The notes: generated from the letters alone by a model not told the origin. DNA of 64,000 bases from an uncultured Sanguibacteroides sp. (GCF_900543425.1 NZ_UQRQ01000008.1:62001-126000); one strand, 5' to 3'; positions 8,945-17,745 are shown, counted from the first letter of the stretch. Numbers and translations: made by a program.

Positions 8945-9508
8945 ATGGAAATAAAAAGCAGATTACGGGAAAATTACCAATTATCGGACACAAGCCTTCA
9001 ACTTATCCTGGAAAAAATGGAAAGGATAACCTATCTCAAAAAAGAGATTGTCGTCCGGGAAGGAGAAAGAGATCATTATATCTATTTCGTTGAACAAGGT
9101 TCCGTCCGGGGGTATTCATTCCGGAACGGGAAACAGGTAACATTATCATTTGCTTTCGAAGGAGATATGGCCGCAACAGTACCCGGATATTCGAATAACA
9201 CAATCTCCAAACGAACCCTCGAAACGCTTGAAAACAGCGTTTTAATGAAAATCCCCAGAAAAGAAATGGCACTTCTTTTTTCTCACTCCATTGAACTGGC
9301 CAATTGGGGGCGTTTGTTAGTCGAAAAAAACTTACTCGAATACGAACATTACTTTCTGGACTATTTTTGGACAGATAAAAAAACTCAATACTTAAAACTC
9401 ATAAAAGAATACCCTCAATTATTACAACGTGTTTCATTGAAAGAGATCGCCTCTTATCTAAACATTACTCCACAAACATTAAGCCGTATAAGAGCTCACA
9501 TTTCCTGA
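8945..9508 (+). CDS. Crp/Fnr family transcriptional regulator
   Basis: A 187-residue cytosolic regulator. Residues about 15-115 form a cyclic-nucleotide-binding-like beta barrel (KKEIVVREGERDHYIYFVEQGSVRGY, then a strand-rich SFAFEGDMAA block), and the C-terminal 40 residues form a helix-turn-helix (SLKEIASYLNITPQTLSRIRA). It lacks Fnr cysteines and the canonical cAMP-contact set, like most Bacteroidetes members, so the ligand is unknown. The ATG at 8945 is chosen; an in-frame ATG at 8903 lies inside the preceding terminator. The SMR efflux gene follows 67 nt downstream behind its own promoter and is the likeliest target. Confidence 0.88.
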   Translation: MEIKSRLRENYQLSDTSLQLILEKMERITYLKKEIVVREGERDHYIYFVEQGSVRGYSFRNGKQVTLSFAFEGDMAATVPGYSNNTISKRTLETLENSVLMKIPRKEMALLFSHSIELANWGRLLVEKNLLEYEHYFLDYFWTDKKTQYLKLIKEYPQLLQRVSLKEIASYLNITPQTLSRIRAHIS

Positions 9509-9548
9509 TTAATTATCATAGGATAACTATTTCATTACAATCAGCCGC

Positions 9549-9556
9549 TACATTTG
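9549..9556 (+). promoter_or_regulatory. -7 box of the SMR gene
   Basis: TACATTTG is a perfect TAnnTTTG box whose end is only 19 nt before the ATG at 9576. This predicts a 5' leader of about a dozen nucleotides. Confidence 0.65.
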
Positions 9557-9575
9557 CAATAAAAAATGAAGTCAT

Positions 9576-9908
9576 ATGAAATACCTTGCTTTTTTATTTA
9601 TTGCGATCTTACTCGAAACGGTCGGAACTTCCATGCTGAAAATGAGTGAACAATTCTCTAAATTATTCCCGACCCTCTTAACGATCATTGCCTATATCGG
9701 AGCTTTTTATTTTTTAAGTTTAACTCTAAAATCCATTCCCGTCGGTATCGCCTACGCCCTGTGGTCAGGGATCGGCATCATCATCATTTCATTCATCGGA
9801 TACTTCTTTTTTAAACAATCTCTTGATTTACCCGCCATTATCGGATTAGCTTTGATTATTGCCGGAGTCGTCATCATCAATGTCTTTTCTCAGTCAACAA
9901 CCCACTAA
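9576..9908 (+). CDS. Small multidrug resistance (SMR) family efflux protein
   Basis: A 110-residue inner-membrane protein with four predicted transmembrane helices, the exact size of EmrE/QacE/SugE-type exporters, which work as dimers and swap protons for cationic drugs. Glu14, the essential proton/substrate residue, is present in the first helix (AILLETVGTSMLK). The GIAYALWSGIGIIIIS stretch of helix 3 and the GLALIIAGVVIIN end of helix 4 are typical. It follows a Crp/Fnr regulator, an arrangement fitting an inducible drug-export pair. Whether it exports quaternary amines or guanidinium cannot be told from sequence alone. Confidence 0.92.
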   Translation: MKYLAFLFIAILLETVGTSMLKMSEQFSKLFPTLLTIIAYIGAFYFLSLTLKSIPVGIAYALWSGIGIIIISFIGYFFFKQSLDLPAIIGLALIIAGVVIINVFSQSTTH

Positions 9909-10054
9909 ACCCCTATAAAATTCCAATTCAAATTAATTTTTCATATAAGCTCAGCATAATATTCACAAAATGTTAGCTATATTTGTGGAATATGGGATAC
10001 GCCTCGACAATTGTCCGAAAAGCAGATTTTCCTTCAATTGTTCTCGGCTTTCAC

Positions 10055-10062
10055 TATATTTG
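10055..10062 (+). promoter_or_regulatory. -7 box upstream of the TonB-C-like gene
   Basis: TATATTTG matches TAnnTTTG 79 nt before the start at 10142. A second copy of the same octamer lies at 9978-9985. The 39-nt dyad at 10081-10119 would fall inside the 5' leader of the transcript. Confidence 0.45.
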
Positions 10063-10080
10063 GCAATGAAATTCAATCAC

Positions 10081-10119
10081 AACAACCATGTAAACCATTA
10101 AATGATTTACATGGTTGTT
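10081..10119. repeat. 39-nt near-perfect dyad in the leader of the TonB-C-like gene
   Basis: Arms of 14 nt (10081-10094 and 10106-10119) are perfect reverse complements, and the centre CATT-A-AATG continues the symmetry, leaving a single mismatch. It lies between a candidate promoter and the start codon at 10142. There is no T tract on either side, so a simple terminator is unlikely; an operator or a leader hairpin fits better. Confidence 0.7.
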
Positions 10120-10141
10120 ACTTAAATAAGTAAGGCAATAT

Positions 10142-11011
10142 ATGGCACAAAGCAACATGTTATTTAAATGGTTACTAACCTCCTCGTTTGTATTTATAAT
10201 AAGTTTTACCCAACCCCTTTTTTCACAGGAGTTTTCCAAAAACAATTTATTTTCTTATAAAGAGGTCGACGTGAAACCGACATTAAGAATCGACCGACAC
10301 ACCTCATTTTCACAATGGATAGTAAATAAGATCAATCATAAAGAGATACCTTTCCAATACAAACCTTCGGAAGGATCTTCTCCGTATCATTTTTTTATTT
10401 TTAGTGATTCCTCGCAAATATACCATAAAATAGATGTTGTATTCACAGTAAAGAGTAACGGAAAGGTAGGCGATATAGAAGTCGAAAAAACAAACCTTCC
10501 TATTCTCGAAGAAGAGGTCGTTAAGGTTTTAAGCCTGTCCCCCAAATGGAACGTAGGATACCACGACAAACGTAAAGTGAATACCCGTATCAGAACTACC
10601 CTTATTTTCGAATTAAAAGGAAACCCTGTAAAATTAGATAAAGAACCTTTATATTATAAGGCTATCCCTCGAAACAATTCAGGGAAAGGTGCTACTATCT
10701 CCCATTATATTTACGATATAGCTACCGCTCTCAACTCGCCCAAGAACGATAGTATTCAAGGAAAACTTGAATTAAGTTTTATCATTGATAAAACCGGACA
10801 CTTTACCCTTCTCGGGGAAAAGCAAAACTTGTACCCGGTCGATTATGCCCTTTTTTACCGGAATCATTCCTCTGCTGGCGGTTTGTTTCATAAAGATACC
10901 CAATGGGAACCGGCCAGAATCTCTGATCGTCCCGTGAGCATAAAAGTAGTGGCAACGATTGATTACGATAAACAAGTATACGAATACGACTGTTATTTGA
11001 TTCAAGATTAA
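10142..11011 (+). CDS. Secreted protein with TonB C-terminal-like domain
   Basis: A 289-residue protein with an N-terminal signal (LFKWLLTSSFVFIISFTQPLFSQ), so exported. Residues about 95-160 (DVVFTVKSNGKVGDIEVEKT, then LEEEVVKVLSLSPKWNVG and TRIRTTLIFEL) have the order and pattern of the TonB_C domain found at the end of energy-transducing TonB proteins. There is no membrane anchor with Pro-rich spacer, so it is not a working TonB by itself. A second strand-rich segment (LELSFIIDKTGHFTLLGEKQ) may be a degenerate repeat of the same fold. It is a single-gene unit closed by a strong bidirectional terminator. Function unknown. Confidence 0.65.
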   Translation: MAQSNMLFKWLLTSSFVFIISFTQPLFSQEFSKNNLFSYKEVDVKPTLRIDRHTSFSQWIVNKINHKEIPFQYKPSEGSSPYHFFIFSDSSQIYHKIDVVFTVKSNGKVGDIEVEKTNLPILEEEVVKVLSLSPKWNVGYHDKRKVNTRIRTTLIFELKGNPVKLDKEPLYYKAIPRNNSGKGATISHYIYDIATALNSPKNDSIQGKLELSFIIDKTGHFTLLGEKQNLYPVDYALFYRNHSSAGGLFHKDTQWEPARISDRPVSIKVVATIDYDKQVYEYDCYLIQD

Positions 11012-11045
11012 AAAAAGAACGAGACTTTAAAGTCTCGTTCTTTTT
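11012..11045. terminator. Bidirectional terminator between convergent genes
   Basis: A perfect 15-bp stem (11012-11026 with 11031-11045) and a TTAA loop lie between the plus-strand TonB-C-like gene and the minus-strand DUF3078 gene. A-rich and T-rich arms give a U-tract on both strands. Confidence 0.9.
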
Positions 11046-11081
11046 AATTTATGATTAAGAGCAAATCACTCCCCATTTACA

Positions 11082-11960
11082 TCAAAAACTAAATTGCAAT
11101 CCGACACCCAACACCTCCTTAAATTGCAATCGAGGACCAGCCGTACCGTCTTTTTGAGCAACTTTCACATCGTCATCATATAGCATATTGGTTGAAACAG
11201 TAGCCGAAATCCATTTATTAACGGTCATATTCAATTGAACCTCCCAGCGTACATCTACATTTTGCGGTTTTCTCAAATAATCGGAAAACAGCTCCAAACG
11301 AGAATATATTTTCATATTCTCCCAAAACTCGTAAGTTACTTCAGCCCTTAAATTAGCACCAAATTCCGATAAAAGATGCTTTCCCTCCTTTACACCAAAT
11401 GCCCCCTCATCGGATAAGCGAGAATCGGCAACGACAGTTCCTCTCCATGAAACCGGAGTCAACGTGGCCGTAAAATAAGATTTTGGCGTCCAAGTCAAAC
11501 CGGTACCGACCACGATGTAGGCAGGAGCCATAAATTTAGAAATAAAACTTGATTCCTCGTTGGAATAATCATATCCTTTAGCAAATTGAGTATTAAAATT
11601 CAATAACATACTCCAATATAATGTTTTGTACAACTGATAACCATAGGTTGAAGCCAAATAAATTTTATCATTCGTTTTTCTGGCACTTTTCCCATCATTT
11701 TTAGTTAATCCGTATCCTAACTCCAATCGATTCTGCCACAAATTCCGATCCTTTTTATAATCCGCATTATACGTAAACTGGGCATCAAAAGCCAATGCAG
11801 ATTCACCTCCGGCCGCCCAGTTACTTAAACTGACCTGTGTCATTTTCAGTCCCAAAAAACCGGCCTTCTTCCATGAAGAATCACGAACAGGCCCCTCGGC
11901 TGCATACAAAGATCCTCCTACTAACAACAAGAGAATCACAAATACATATCTTTTTACCAT
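11082..11960 (-). CDS. DUF3078 domain-containing outer-membrane protein
   Basis: A 292-residue protein with a signal peptide (MVKRYVFVILLLLVGGSLYAA) and a C-terminal Phe (GVGLQFSF) as in outer-membrane beta barrels. The diagnostic opening after the signal is MTQVSLSNWAAGGESALAF, and the rest alternates aromatic and polar residues in strand pattern (NRLELGYGL, YWSMLLNFNTQF). This is the Bacteroidetes DUF3078 family; its role is unknown. A -7 box for it lies at 12006-12013. Confidence 0.88.
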   Translation of the reverse strand: MVKRYVFVILLLLVGGSLYAAEGPVRDSSWKKAGFLGLKMTQVSLSNWAAGGESALAFDAQFTYNADYKKDRNLWQNRLELGYGLTKNDGKSARKTNDKIYLASTYGYQLYKTLYWSMLLNFNTQFAKGYDYSNEESSFISKFMAPAYIVVGTGLTWTPKSYFTATLTPVSWRGTVVADSRLSDEGAFGVKEGKHLLSEFGANLRAEVTYEFWENMKIYSRLELFSDYLRKPQNVDVRWEVQLNMTVNKWISATVSTNMLYDDDVKVAQKDGTAGPRLQFKEVLGVGLQFSF

Positions 11961-12005
11961 TTTTTAATTTTTTATTATTTGTACTTACAAGTATTTATTT
12001 TTTTA

Positions 12006-12013
12006 CAAAAGTA
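12006..12013 (-). promoter_or_regulatory. -7 box of the DUF3078 gene
   Basis: On the minus strand the octamer reads TACTTTTG, a TAnnTTTG match, 45 nt before the start codon at 11960. Confidence 0.55.
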
Positions 12014-12059
12014 ATTATTTCCTTGTAAAACGAAAAAATAGGACAAATAGTTATAAATA

Positions 12060-12101
12060 ATGTGGAAATTTATCGAGAATAATCTCGACTAACTTCCACA
12101 T
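12060..12101 (-). terminator. Hairpin after pepT
   Basis: Outer stem ATGTGGAA/TTCCACAT and inner stem TCGAGA/TCTCGA around an ATAA loop lie 14 nt past the pepT stop. There is no strong T tract, so it may be a transcript-end hairpin rather than a classic terminator. Confidence 0.55.
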
Positions 12102-12115
12102 CAGATATATTAATC

Positions 12116-13339
12116 TCAAATTTTTGTACAGAGTTCTGCTATCCTGACAATTAGACTCACCACTTTTGTCATGGAAGAGACGGGAATATACTCGTAACGT
12201 CCATGCGAATTATGAGCACCATTGGAAAGGTTCGGGGTCGGCAACCCCATGAAAGACAAGCGGGAGCCGTTTGTTCCTCCCCGAATCGGAACAATCAAAG
12301 GCTTTATTTCCAACTCGTTCATGGCTTGTTTGGCAATATCCACAATGTAGTGAAGCGGTTCCAATTTTTCCCGCATATTCGCGTATTGATCCTTTAATTC
12401 CAATAGAATCGGTAATTCATATTTTCGGGAAAAATCACGTACACCATTTTCTATTACCCCTTTTCTCCATTCGAAATTTTCCCGATCAAAGTCGCGTATT
12501 AAAATCTCGACCGTCGTCTCTTCTACCGTTCCTTTTATAGAATAGAGATGGAAAAAGCCTTCGTAACCCGATGTCAACTCCGGAACTTCCCGTTTGGGCA
12601 AACTGGATATGAATTCATAGGCAACTTTCATTGAATTGACCATCTTATTTTTGGCGTATCCGGGATGGAAATTCCTTCCCTTAAAAACCAATCTAACTAT
12701 TGCGGCATTGAAATTTTCATATTCCAACTCACCTACCTCCCCTCCATCCAGAGTGTAGGCAAATTTTGCCCCGAATTTCTTCAAATCGAAATGATCCGGC
12801 CCCTCGCCGATCTCTTCGTCCGGAGTAAAACAAACAGCAATGGTCCCGTGTTTTACCTCCGGGTGCTGGATCAAATATTCCATAGCCGTCAATATTTCGG
12901 CTATACCGGCCTTATCGTCTGCTCCCAACAATGTATTTCCATCCGTCACGATCAGATCGCTTCCCACGTAATTTGCAAGTTCCGGAAAATCATCCGGAGA
13001 CAAGGTATATCCTTTCTCTTTGCTTAGCAGGATATCCACACCGGTATACTTCTCTATGATCTGTGGTTTCACGTGTTTGCCACTCATATCCGGACTCGTA
13101 TCCATATGGGCAATAAACCCGATAGAAACACTCTCCTTCTCCATATTGGAAGGAACAAATCCCATCACATAGCCATTCTCATCTACCGACACATTTTCCA
13201 TACCAATCTCTTTCATCTCATCACAAAGGAGATAAGCAAATTCAAGTTGTCCCGGTGTGCTGGGATTCAATCCGGTTTCCCGGTCAGACTGGGTGTGTAT
13301 TTTCGCGTATCTAATAAAACGCTCTACAACTGGCAACAT
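12116..13339 (-). CDS. pepT: Peptidase T (tripeptide aminopeptidase)
   Basis: A 407-residue cytosolic dizinc M20B peptidase that removes the N-terminal residue of tripeptides. The metal and catalytic blocks are all visible: IGFIAHMDTSPDMSG (His and catalytic Asp), TLLGADDKAGIAEI (bridging Asp), CFTPDEEIGEGPDHF (catalytic Glu-Glu), YTLDGGEVGELEYENFNAA, and the C-terminal SNGAHNSHGRYEYIP (last metal His). Length is standard for PepT. It may work with the two peptide symporters upstream, which import its substrates, though it is not in an operon with them. Confidence 0.96.
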   Translation of the reverse strand: MLPVVERFIRYAKIHTQSDRETGLNPSTPGQLEFAYLLCDEMKEIGMENVSVDENGYVMGFVPSNMEKESVSIGFIAHMDTSPDMSGKHVKPQIIEKYTGVDILLSKEKGYTLSPDDFPELANYVGSDLIVTDGNTLLGADDKAGIAEILTAMEYLIQHPEVKHGTIAVCFTPDEEIGEGPDHFDLKKFGAKFAYTLDGGEVGELEYENFNAAIVRLVFKGRNFHPGYAKNKMVNSMKVAYEFISSLPKREVPELTSGYEGFFHLYSIKGTVEETTVEILIRDFDRENFEWRKGVIENGVRDFSRKYELPILLELKDQYANMREKLEPLHYIVDIAKQAMNELEIKPLIVPIRGGTNGSRLSFMGLPTPNLSNGAHNSHGRYEYIPVSSMTKVVSLIVRIAELCTKI

Positions 13340-13435
13340 ATATTCAATTTATGATTTCGTGATTTTCAATGAATAGATTCGGTTATTGCGATAAATAATC
13401 ACACAATCGTTGATCACAGCATCTTCCATTTAAAA

Positions 13436-14911
13436 TCAATAAGCTCTTGCAATTAATACTCTACGATGAGAAGGTTTTCCCGTCACCATACATTTCCCCT
13501 CTTCTTCTTCGGCATCGAAGGGAATACAACGTATTGTCGCCTTTGTTTCGTCCTTAATACGAGCCTCCGTTTCAGGAGTTCCATCCCAATGACAAAGGAA
13601 GAATCCACCCTTCTCATCCAAAAGCGTCTTAAACTCCTCGTACGAATCCACCTTCGTGATCATCTTGCTTCGGAAATCCAAGGCTTTCTTATGTATATTT
13701 TGTTGTATATCCTCCAATAACCGAACGATATGTTGTTCTATTCCCTCTATAGGTAAAGTCTCTTTGGTTAACGTATCGCGACGGGCCACTTCGATAGTTC
13801 CGTTTTCCAAGTCTCTTTCTCCCATGGCTAAACGTACCGGAACTCCCTTCAACTCGTAATCGGCAAATTTCCATCCCGGCTTCTGCGTGTCACGATCATC
13901 GAATTTCACACTGATACCTAATTGCCGGAGCTCGTCAATTATACCGTTGACCTTCTCCCGGATTTTTTCAAGACCATCTTTTCCCTTGTATATCGGAACA
14001 ATAACAACTTGTAAAGGAGCTAATTTCGGAGGCAGTACCAATCCGTTATCATCTGAATGAGACATAATCAAAGCTCCCATCAAACGAGTGGAAACTCCCC
14101 AGGAAGTAGCCCAAACATACTCCTGTTTGCCCTCTTTAGAAGCAAATGTCACATCAAAAGCTTTGGCAAAATTTTGTCCCAGGAAATGAGAGGTCCCCGC
14201 CTGCAAAGCCTTACCATCCTGCATCAAGGCTTCAATGGTTAAGGTATCCAGAGCCCCTGCAAAACGCTCCGTCTCACTCTTATGTCCCATAATTACGGGC
14301 ACAGCCATCCATTTTTCTGCAAACTCAGCATATACCCGAACCATCTTATCTGCTTCCTCTATGGCTTCCTCTTTGGTCGCGTGAGCCGTATGGCCTTCTT
14401 GCCACAAAAACTCAGCCGTACGCAAAAACATTCGGGTTCTCATCTCCCAACGCATCACGTTAGCCCATTGATTACATAAAATCGGAAGATCCCGGTAAGA
14501 TTGTATCCAATTCTTATAAGTATTCCATATAATGGTCTCTGAAGTCGGCCGAATAATAAATTCTTCCTCCAACTTCGCATCCGGATCAACAACAATGCCA
14601 TTCCCATCCGGGTCGTTCTTTAAACGATAATGAGTTACAACCGCACACTCTTTCGCAAATCCCTCTACATGATCAGCCTCCTTTGAAAAAAATGATTTTG
14701 GAATCAACAACGGGAAATAAGCATTATAATGTCCCGTATCCTTAAACATCTTATCCAATTGTTGCTGCATCTTCTCCCATATGGCATAACCGTAAGGCTT
14801 AATCACCATACATCCTCGAACTGCTGAATTCTCTGCCAAACCGGCTTTTACAACCAATTCATTATACCATTGCGAGTAATTCTCTTCTCTTGTTGTTAAA
14901 AACTTAGCCAT
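13436..14911 (-). CDS. proS: Prolyl-tRNA synthetase (short, archaeal/eukaryotic-like type)
   Basis: A 491-residue class II aminoacyl-tRNA synthetase charging tRNA-Pro. Motif 1 region GCMVIKPYGYAIWEKMQQQLD, motif 2 around FIIRPTSETIIWNTY followed by RWEMRTRMFLRTAEFLWQEGHTAH, and the anticodon-binding region (PLQVVIVPIYKG) are evident. It lacks the large editing insert of E. coli-type ProRS and ends in the zinc-like C-terminal domain of the ProS type 3 class usual in Bacteroidetes. The frame can be extended to 14950, but ATG 14909-14911 gives the conserved MAKFLTTREENYSQWYNE start and fits the promoter at 14938. Confidence 0.97.
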   Translation of the reverse strand: MAKFLTTREENYSQWYNELVVKAGLAENSAVRGCMVIKPYGYAIWEKMQQQLDKMFKDTGHYNAYFPLLIPKSFFSKEADHVEGFAKECAVVTHYRLKNDPDGNGIVVDPDAKLEEEFIIRPTSETIIWNTYKNWIQSYRDLPILCNQWANVMRWEMRTRMFLRTAEFLWQEGHTAHATKEEAIEEADKMVRVYAEFAEKWMAVPVIMGHKSETERFAGALDTLTIEALMQDGKALQAGTSHFLGQNFAKAFDVTFASKEGKQEYVWATSWGVSTRLMGALIMSHSDDNGLVLPPKLAPLQVVIVPIYKGKDGLEKIREKVNGIIDELRQLGISVKFDDRDTQKPGWKFADYELKGVPVRLAMGERDLENGTIEVARRDTLTKETLPIEGIEQHIVRLLEDIQQNIHKKALDFRSKMITKVDSYEEFKTLLDEKGGFFLCHWDGTPETEARIKDETKATIRCIPFDAEEEEGKCMVTGKPSHRRVLIARAY

Positions 14912-14937
14912 CTCATTATTTTTTGATAAAACCGCAG

Positions 14938-14945
14938 CAAATTTA
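14938..14945 (-). promoter_or_regulatory. -7 box of proS
   Basis: On the minus strand this reads TAAATTTG, a TAnnTTTG match, 27 nt before the preferred proS ATG at 14911. It supports that start over the upstream one, because position 14950 would lie ahead of the promoter. Confidence 0.55.
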
Positions 14946-15072
14946 AACAAAAAAGTAGGAATTCAGATTTGAAATGGTTATTTTTATATCTGATACTGAT
15001 TAACGCCCAATAACACATAGAAAATGTGGTATATTTTTTGATAAGAAAAAAGAAACATGTCAATCTAATAAT

Positions 15073-16233
15073 ATGAAAACAATACTATGTATACTGACAT
15101 TGGTCGCTTTAGCAAGCGCCTGTTCGACAACACGAGATTTTACCCGTGTTTCTGAAGATGACATCTATTACGTACCCGGCAAACAACCGCTGTTGGTACA
15201 GGAAATCGAAAAGAAAACGGGAAGTACTCTTGCCTTATATCCCACGGAGGAATATCGTAAATCCAAAGAAATAGACCCGGCCGTGCTGGCAAAAGAGCAA
15301 GCGGAAGCCAATAGCGGAAATGTAAATCCAAGGTCAAAGGCGATCGGGATGGCCCGTTACGCTACGCAAAAACAAGTGGAAGAAGCCCAAGCTAAAAGCA
15401 GCACTCCAATTCTTATCGACGAAGAGTCTCAGGGATACTGGATCGGAGGGTTCAAAGGGAATCAGCGTGATTTGGATGAATGTGTCCGAATCATGAACCA
15501 ATACCCGGAAGGATTTGCCTTTTTCGGGAATGCCCACGAAATAGCCATGAGATTGTCATTCGATTCGGATTGGAATGTTTATACGGTTAACAATCGTTAC
15601 TGGTGGTTTCCCTCCAATACCAACATCGAATTGTATTCTAAATTACATTTCGGAACTTATCCGGATTTTACGTGGACAATCATGTGGAACGATCCTCGTT
15701 TCGACCGTTTTGCCATGGACCGTTGGAATTCCCGCTGGAATTTCGGTTTCGGCTTCAGTTACTCTTCCTGGGGAAATAACTGGGGATGGAACAGCTGGTA
15801 CAATCCGTGGGGATGGAATAACTCTCCATACTGGGGGTACGGATACTACCCCGGATGGCGGTATAATCCCTGGTACTGGCATAATCATTGGGATTACGGT
15901 TACTGGCATCCATATTATCCGGGAGGACGTCCTCATTGGGGACACACTACCAAGCCGAATCTCAGACCGAATTACGCGACAAGAACACACTACACGAACA
16001 ATCGGAATGCCCGAAGTTACAACACCTACTCCCGTAGCAGTCGTTACTCTTCGTACGGCAGGAACAACAACCAAAGTTGGGGATCTCGCAATCAAGGCTC
16101 CTCTTCATCCAATTCCGGCCACGACAGCGGCTATTCGAGAAGCAACAGCAACTCCTACGGAAAGAGTTCCACCACAAGGAGCGGAGGCTACACGGGCACG
16201 AGAGAACATAAAGAAACCGGACGTAGAAAATAA
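15073..16233 (+). CDS. Trp/Tyr/Asn/Gly-rich lipoprotein
   Basis: A 386-residue predicted lipoprotein (MKTILCILTLVALASACSTT, lipobox ASAC). Residues about 20-190 are of ordinary composition and include a GYWIGGFKG block and an NRYWWFPSNTNIELYSKL strand region. Residues about 225-295 are extraordinarily rich in Trp, Tyr, Asn, Gly and Pro, with repeats such as WGWN, NPWG, NPWYW and PYWGYG. The last 90 residues are Ser/Asn/Arg/Tyr-rich and basic. I do not recognise a family with known function; Bacteroidetes genomes have similar lipoproteins upstream of FadL-like porins. It is 18 nt from the next gene, so the two are probably cotranscribed and act together at the outer membrane. Confidence 0.75.
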   Translation: MKTILCILTLVALASACSTTRDFTRVSEDDIYYVPGKQPLLVQEIEKKTGSTLALYPTEEYRKSKEIDPAVLAKEQAEANSGNVNPRSKAIGMARYATQKQVEEAQAKSSTPILIDEESQGYWIGGFKGNQRDLDECVRIMNQYPEGFAFFGNAHEIAMRLSFDSDWNVYTVNNRYWWFPSNTNIELYSKLHFGTYPDFTWTIMWNDPRFDRFAMDRWNSRWNFGFGFSYSSWGNNWGWNSWYNPWGWNNSPYWGYGYYPGWRYNPWYWHNHWDYGYWHPYYPGGRPHWGHTTKPNLRPNYATRTHYTNNRNARSYNTYSRSSRYSSYGRNNNQSWGSRNQGSSSSNSGHDSGYSRSNSNSYGKSSTTRSGGYTGTREHKETGRRK

Positions 16234-16251
16234 TTTTAGAGTAACCGTCAT

Positions 16252-17745
16252 ATGAAAACACTATATTATACCATCCTGTTACTACTCTGCACCTCGGGTC
16301 TTATGGCCCAAACCGAAGCAGACGCTTTACGATACTCCAGAATATTTCCTTTTGGAAGTGCCAGAGTTACAGCTATGGGAGGAGCATTCGGAGCCCTGGG
16401 AGGGGATCTCTCCGTTGCAACGATGAATCCCGGGGGAATCGGGGTTTTCCGGAGTTCAGAAATCAGTTTCACGTCGGTACTTGATTTCACTCACTCCAAA
16501 TCCGGTAACAGGGATATGGAAAAAAATCCTTATCTCATCGGTAACTTAGGATTTGTCATTGCCTTTCATCCCATACATGAAAAGTGGAAAAACATAAATT
16601 TTGCTTTCAACTATACCAACCTGAATAATTTCAACCGGAATATTTACCAGGGAGGGTATATCAATGATAAAAATTCGTTATTGGACGTATGGCTGATGGA
16701 GGCAAACGGACTCGACAGGAACTCTTTGAATGAATTTACCACCAGTCTGGCATACGACGCCTACCTGATCAAATTACAACCGGAAAGCAAAAACCAATAT
16801 GAAATTCCCATTGTTGCAGGAGACAGTATGAGACAATCAAACTACATCCGGGAAAGAGGATTTCAGGGAGAATACGCACTCTCGGTAGGAGCTAACTACG
16901 ACGACAAATTCTATTTCGGAGCAACTCTCGGTATACAAAATATCCATTATAAACATTATTCCACCTACATGGAGACCGTCGAGGGAAAAGAGATTGATTC
17001 CAAATTAATGTGGTTCGATTTTGTACAGGATTATACCACCAGCGGAGTAGGTATTAACTTTAAAGTCGGAGCAATTTATCGGCCGATACCCGAACTCCGG
17101 TTGGGACTGGCCATACATACTCCTACCTATTACAGTCTAACCGACAAGGTGATAAACGGGGCTTATTCACAATTTATAGAACCACCAGCAGGAGAAGAAA
17201 AGACCCAATGGGGAAATCATGCCAGTGCCTCTTTCGATTATAATCTGAAAACGCCGTGGCGTTTTATCGCGAGCATCGCCACCGTACTCGGCCAAAGAGC
17301 TATCCTCAGCGTGGACTACGAATTTGTGGATTATAGCTCGGCTAAGTTTAGCGGTGGAGACGGACTAAATTATTACGGAACGGAAGATATAAACGGCGAT
17401 TATATCCCAGGAGCTAACGACATGATCAAATATGTATATCGGAATACCAATAATCTCAGGGCCGGAGCGGAATTCAGGGTTTCCAGCGTATTGAGTTTGC
17501 GAGGTGGCTACTCCTACACGGCCTCCCCTTATAAAAAAGGAGAATTAAACGAAAAAAACGACATACAAACCATTTCCGGTGGTTTAGGATTTAACTTTAA
17601 TTCCTTATACGTGGATTTAGCATATATGCGTAAATACTCAAGAGAACAAAGTCTCTTTTACGCTTACAAAGAGATAGAGTCCCCCGTCATACAAACAAAA
17701 TACCAGGATAATCAATTCCGGTTAACCGTCGGGATACGATTCTGA
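16252..17745 (+). CDS. OmpP1/FadL/TodX-like outer-membrane transport protein
   Basis: A 497-residue outer-membrane beta barrel with signal peptide (MKTLYYTILLLLCTSGLMAQ). The N-terminal MGGAFGALGGDLSVATMNPGGIGVFRSSEISF region is the family mark (compare FadL NPA-type plug segment), and the protein ends in a strand closing with Phe (FRLTVGIRF). Many aromatic-flanked strands follow, such as GLAIHTPTYYSL and LRAGAEFRVSSVLSLRGGYSY. FadL-type channels pass hydrophobic compounds such as fatty acids; the substrate here is unknown. It follows the aromatic-rich lipoprotein and is closed by a strong terminator. Confidence 0.85.
   Translation: MKTLYYTILLLLCTSGLMAQTEADALRYSRIFPFGSARVTAMGGAFGALGGDLSVATMNPGGIGVFRSSEISFTSVLDFTHSKSGNRDMEKNPYLIGNLGFVIAFHPIHEKWKNINFAFNYTNLNNFNRNIYQGGYINDKNSLLDVWLMEANGLDRNSLNEFTTSLAYDAYLIKLQPESKNQYEIPIVAGDSMRQSNYIRERGFQGEYALSVGANYDDKFYFGATLGIQNIHYKHYSTYMETVEGKEIDSKLMWFDFVQDYTTSGVGINFKVGAIYRPIPELRLGLAIHTPTYYSLTDKVINGAYSQFIEPPAGEEKTQWGNHASASFDYNLKTPWRFIASIATVLGQRAILSVDYEFVDYSSAKFSGGDGLNYYGTEDINGDYIPGANDMIKYVYRNTNNLRAGAEFRVSSVLSLRGGYSYTASPYKKGELNEKNDIQTISGGLGFNFNSLYVDLAYMRKYSREQSLFYAYKEIESPVIQTKYQDNQFRLTVGIRF

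Noticed and set aside
12665..13027. 120-codon plus-strand frame opposite pepT
   Set aside because: Complement of a clear, conserved pepT; no signal, no motif.
15575..16255. 226-codon frame inside the aromatic-rich lipoprotein gene, and a minus-strand frame at 15643-16095
   Set aside because: Low-complexity Thr/Ile/Gly and Val/Ile/Pro-rich text created by the repetitive codons of the real gene in other frames.
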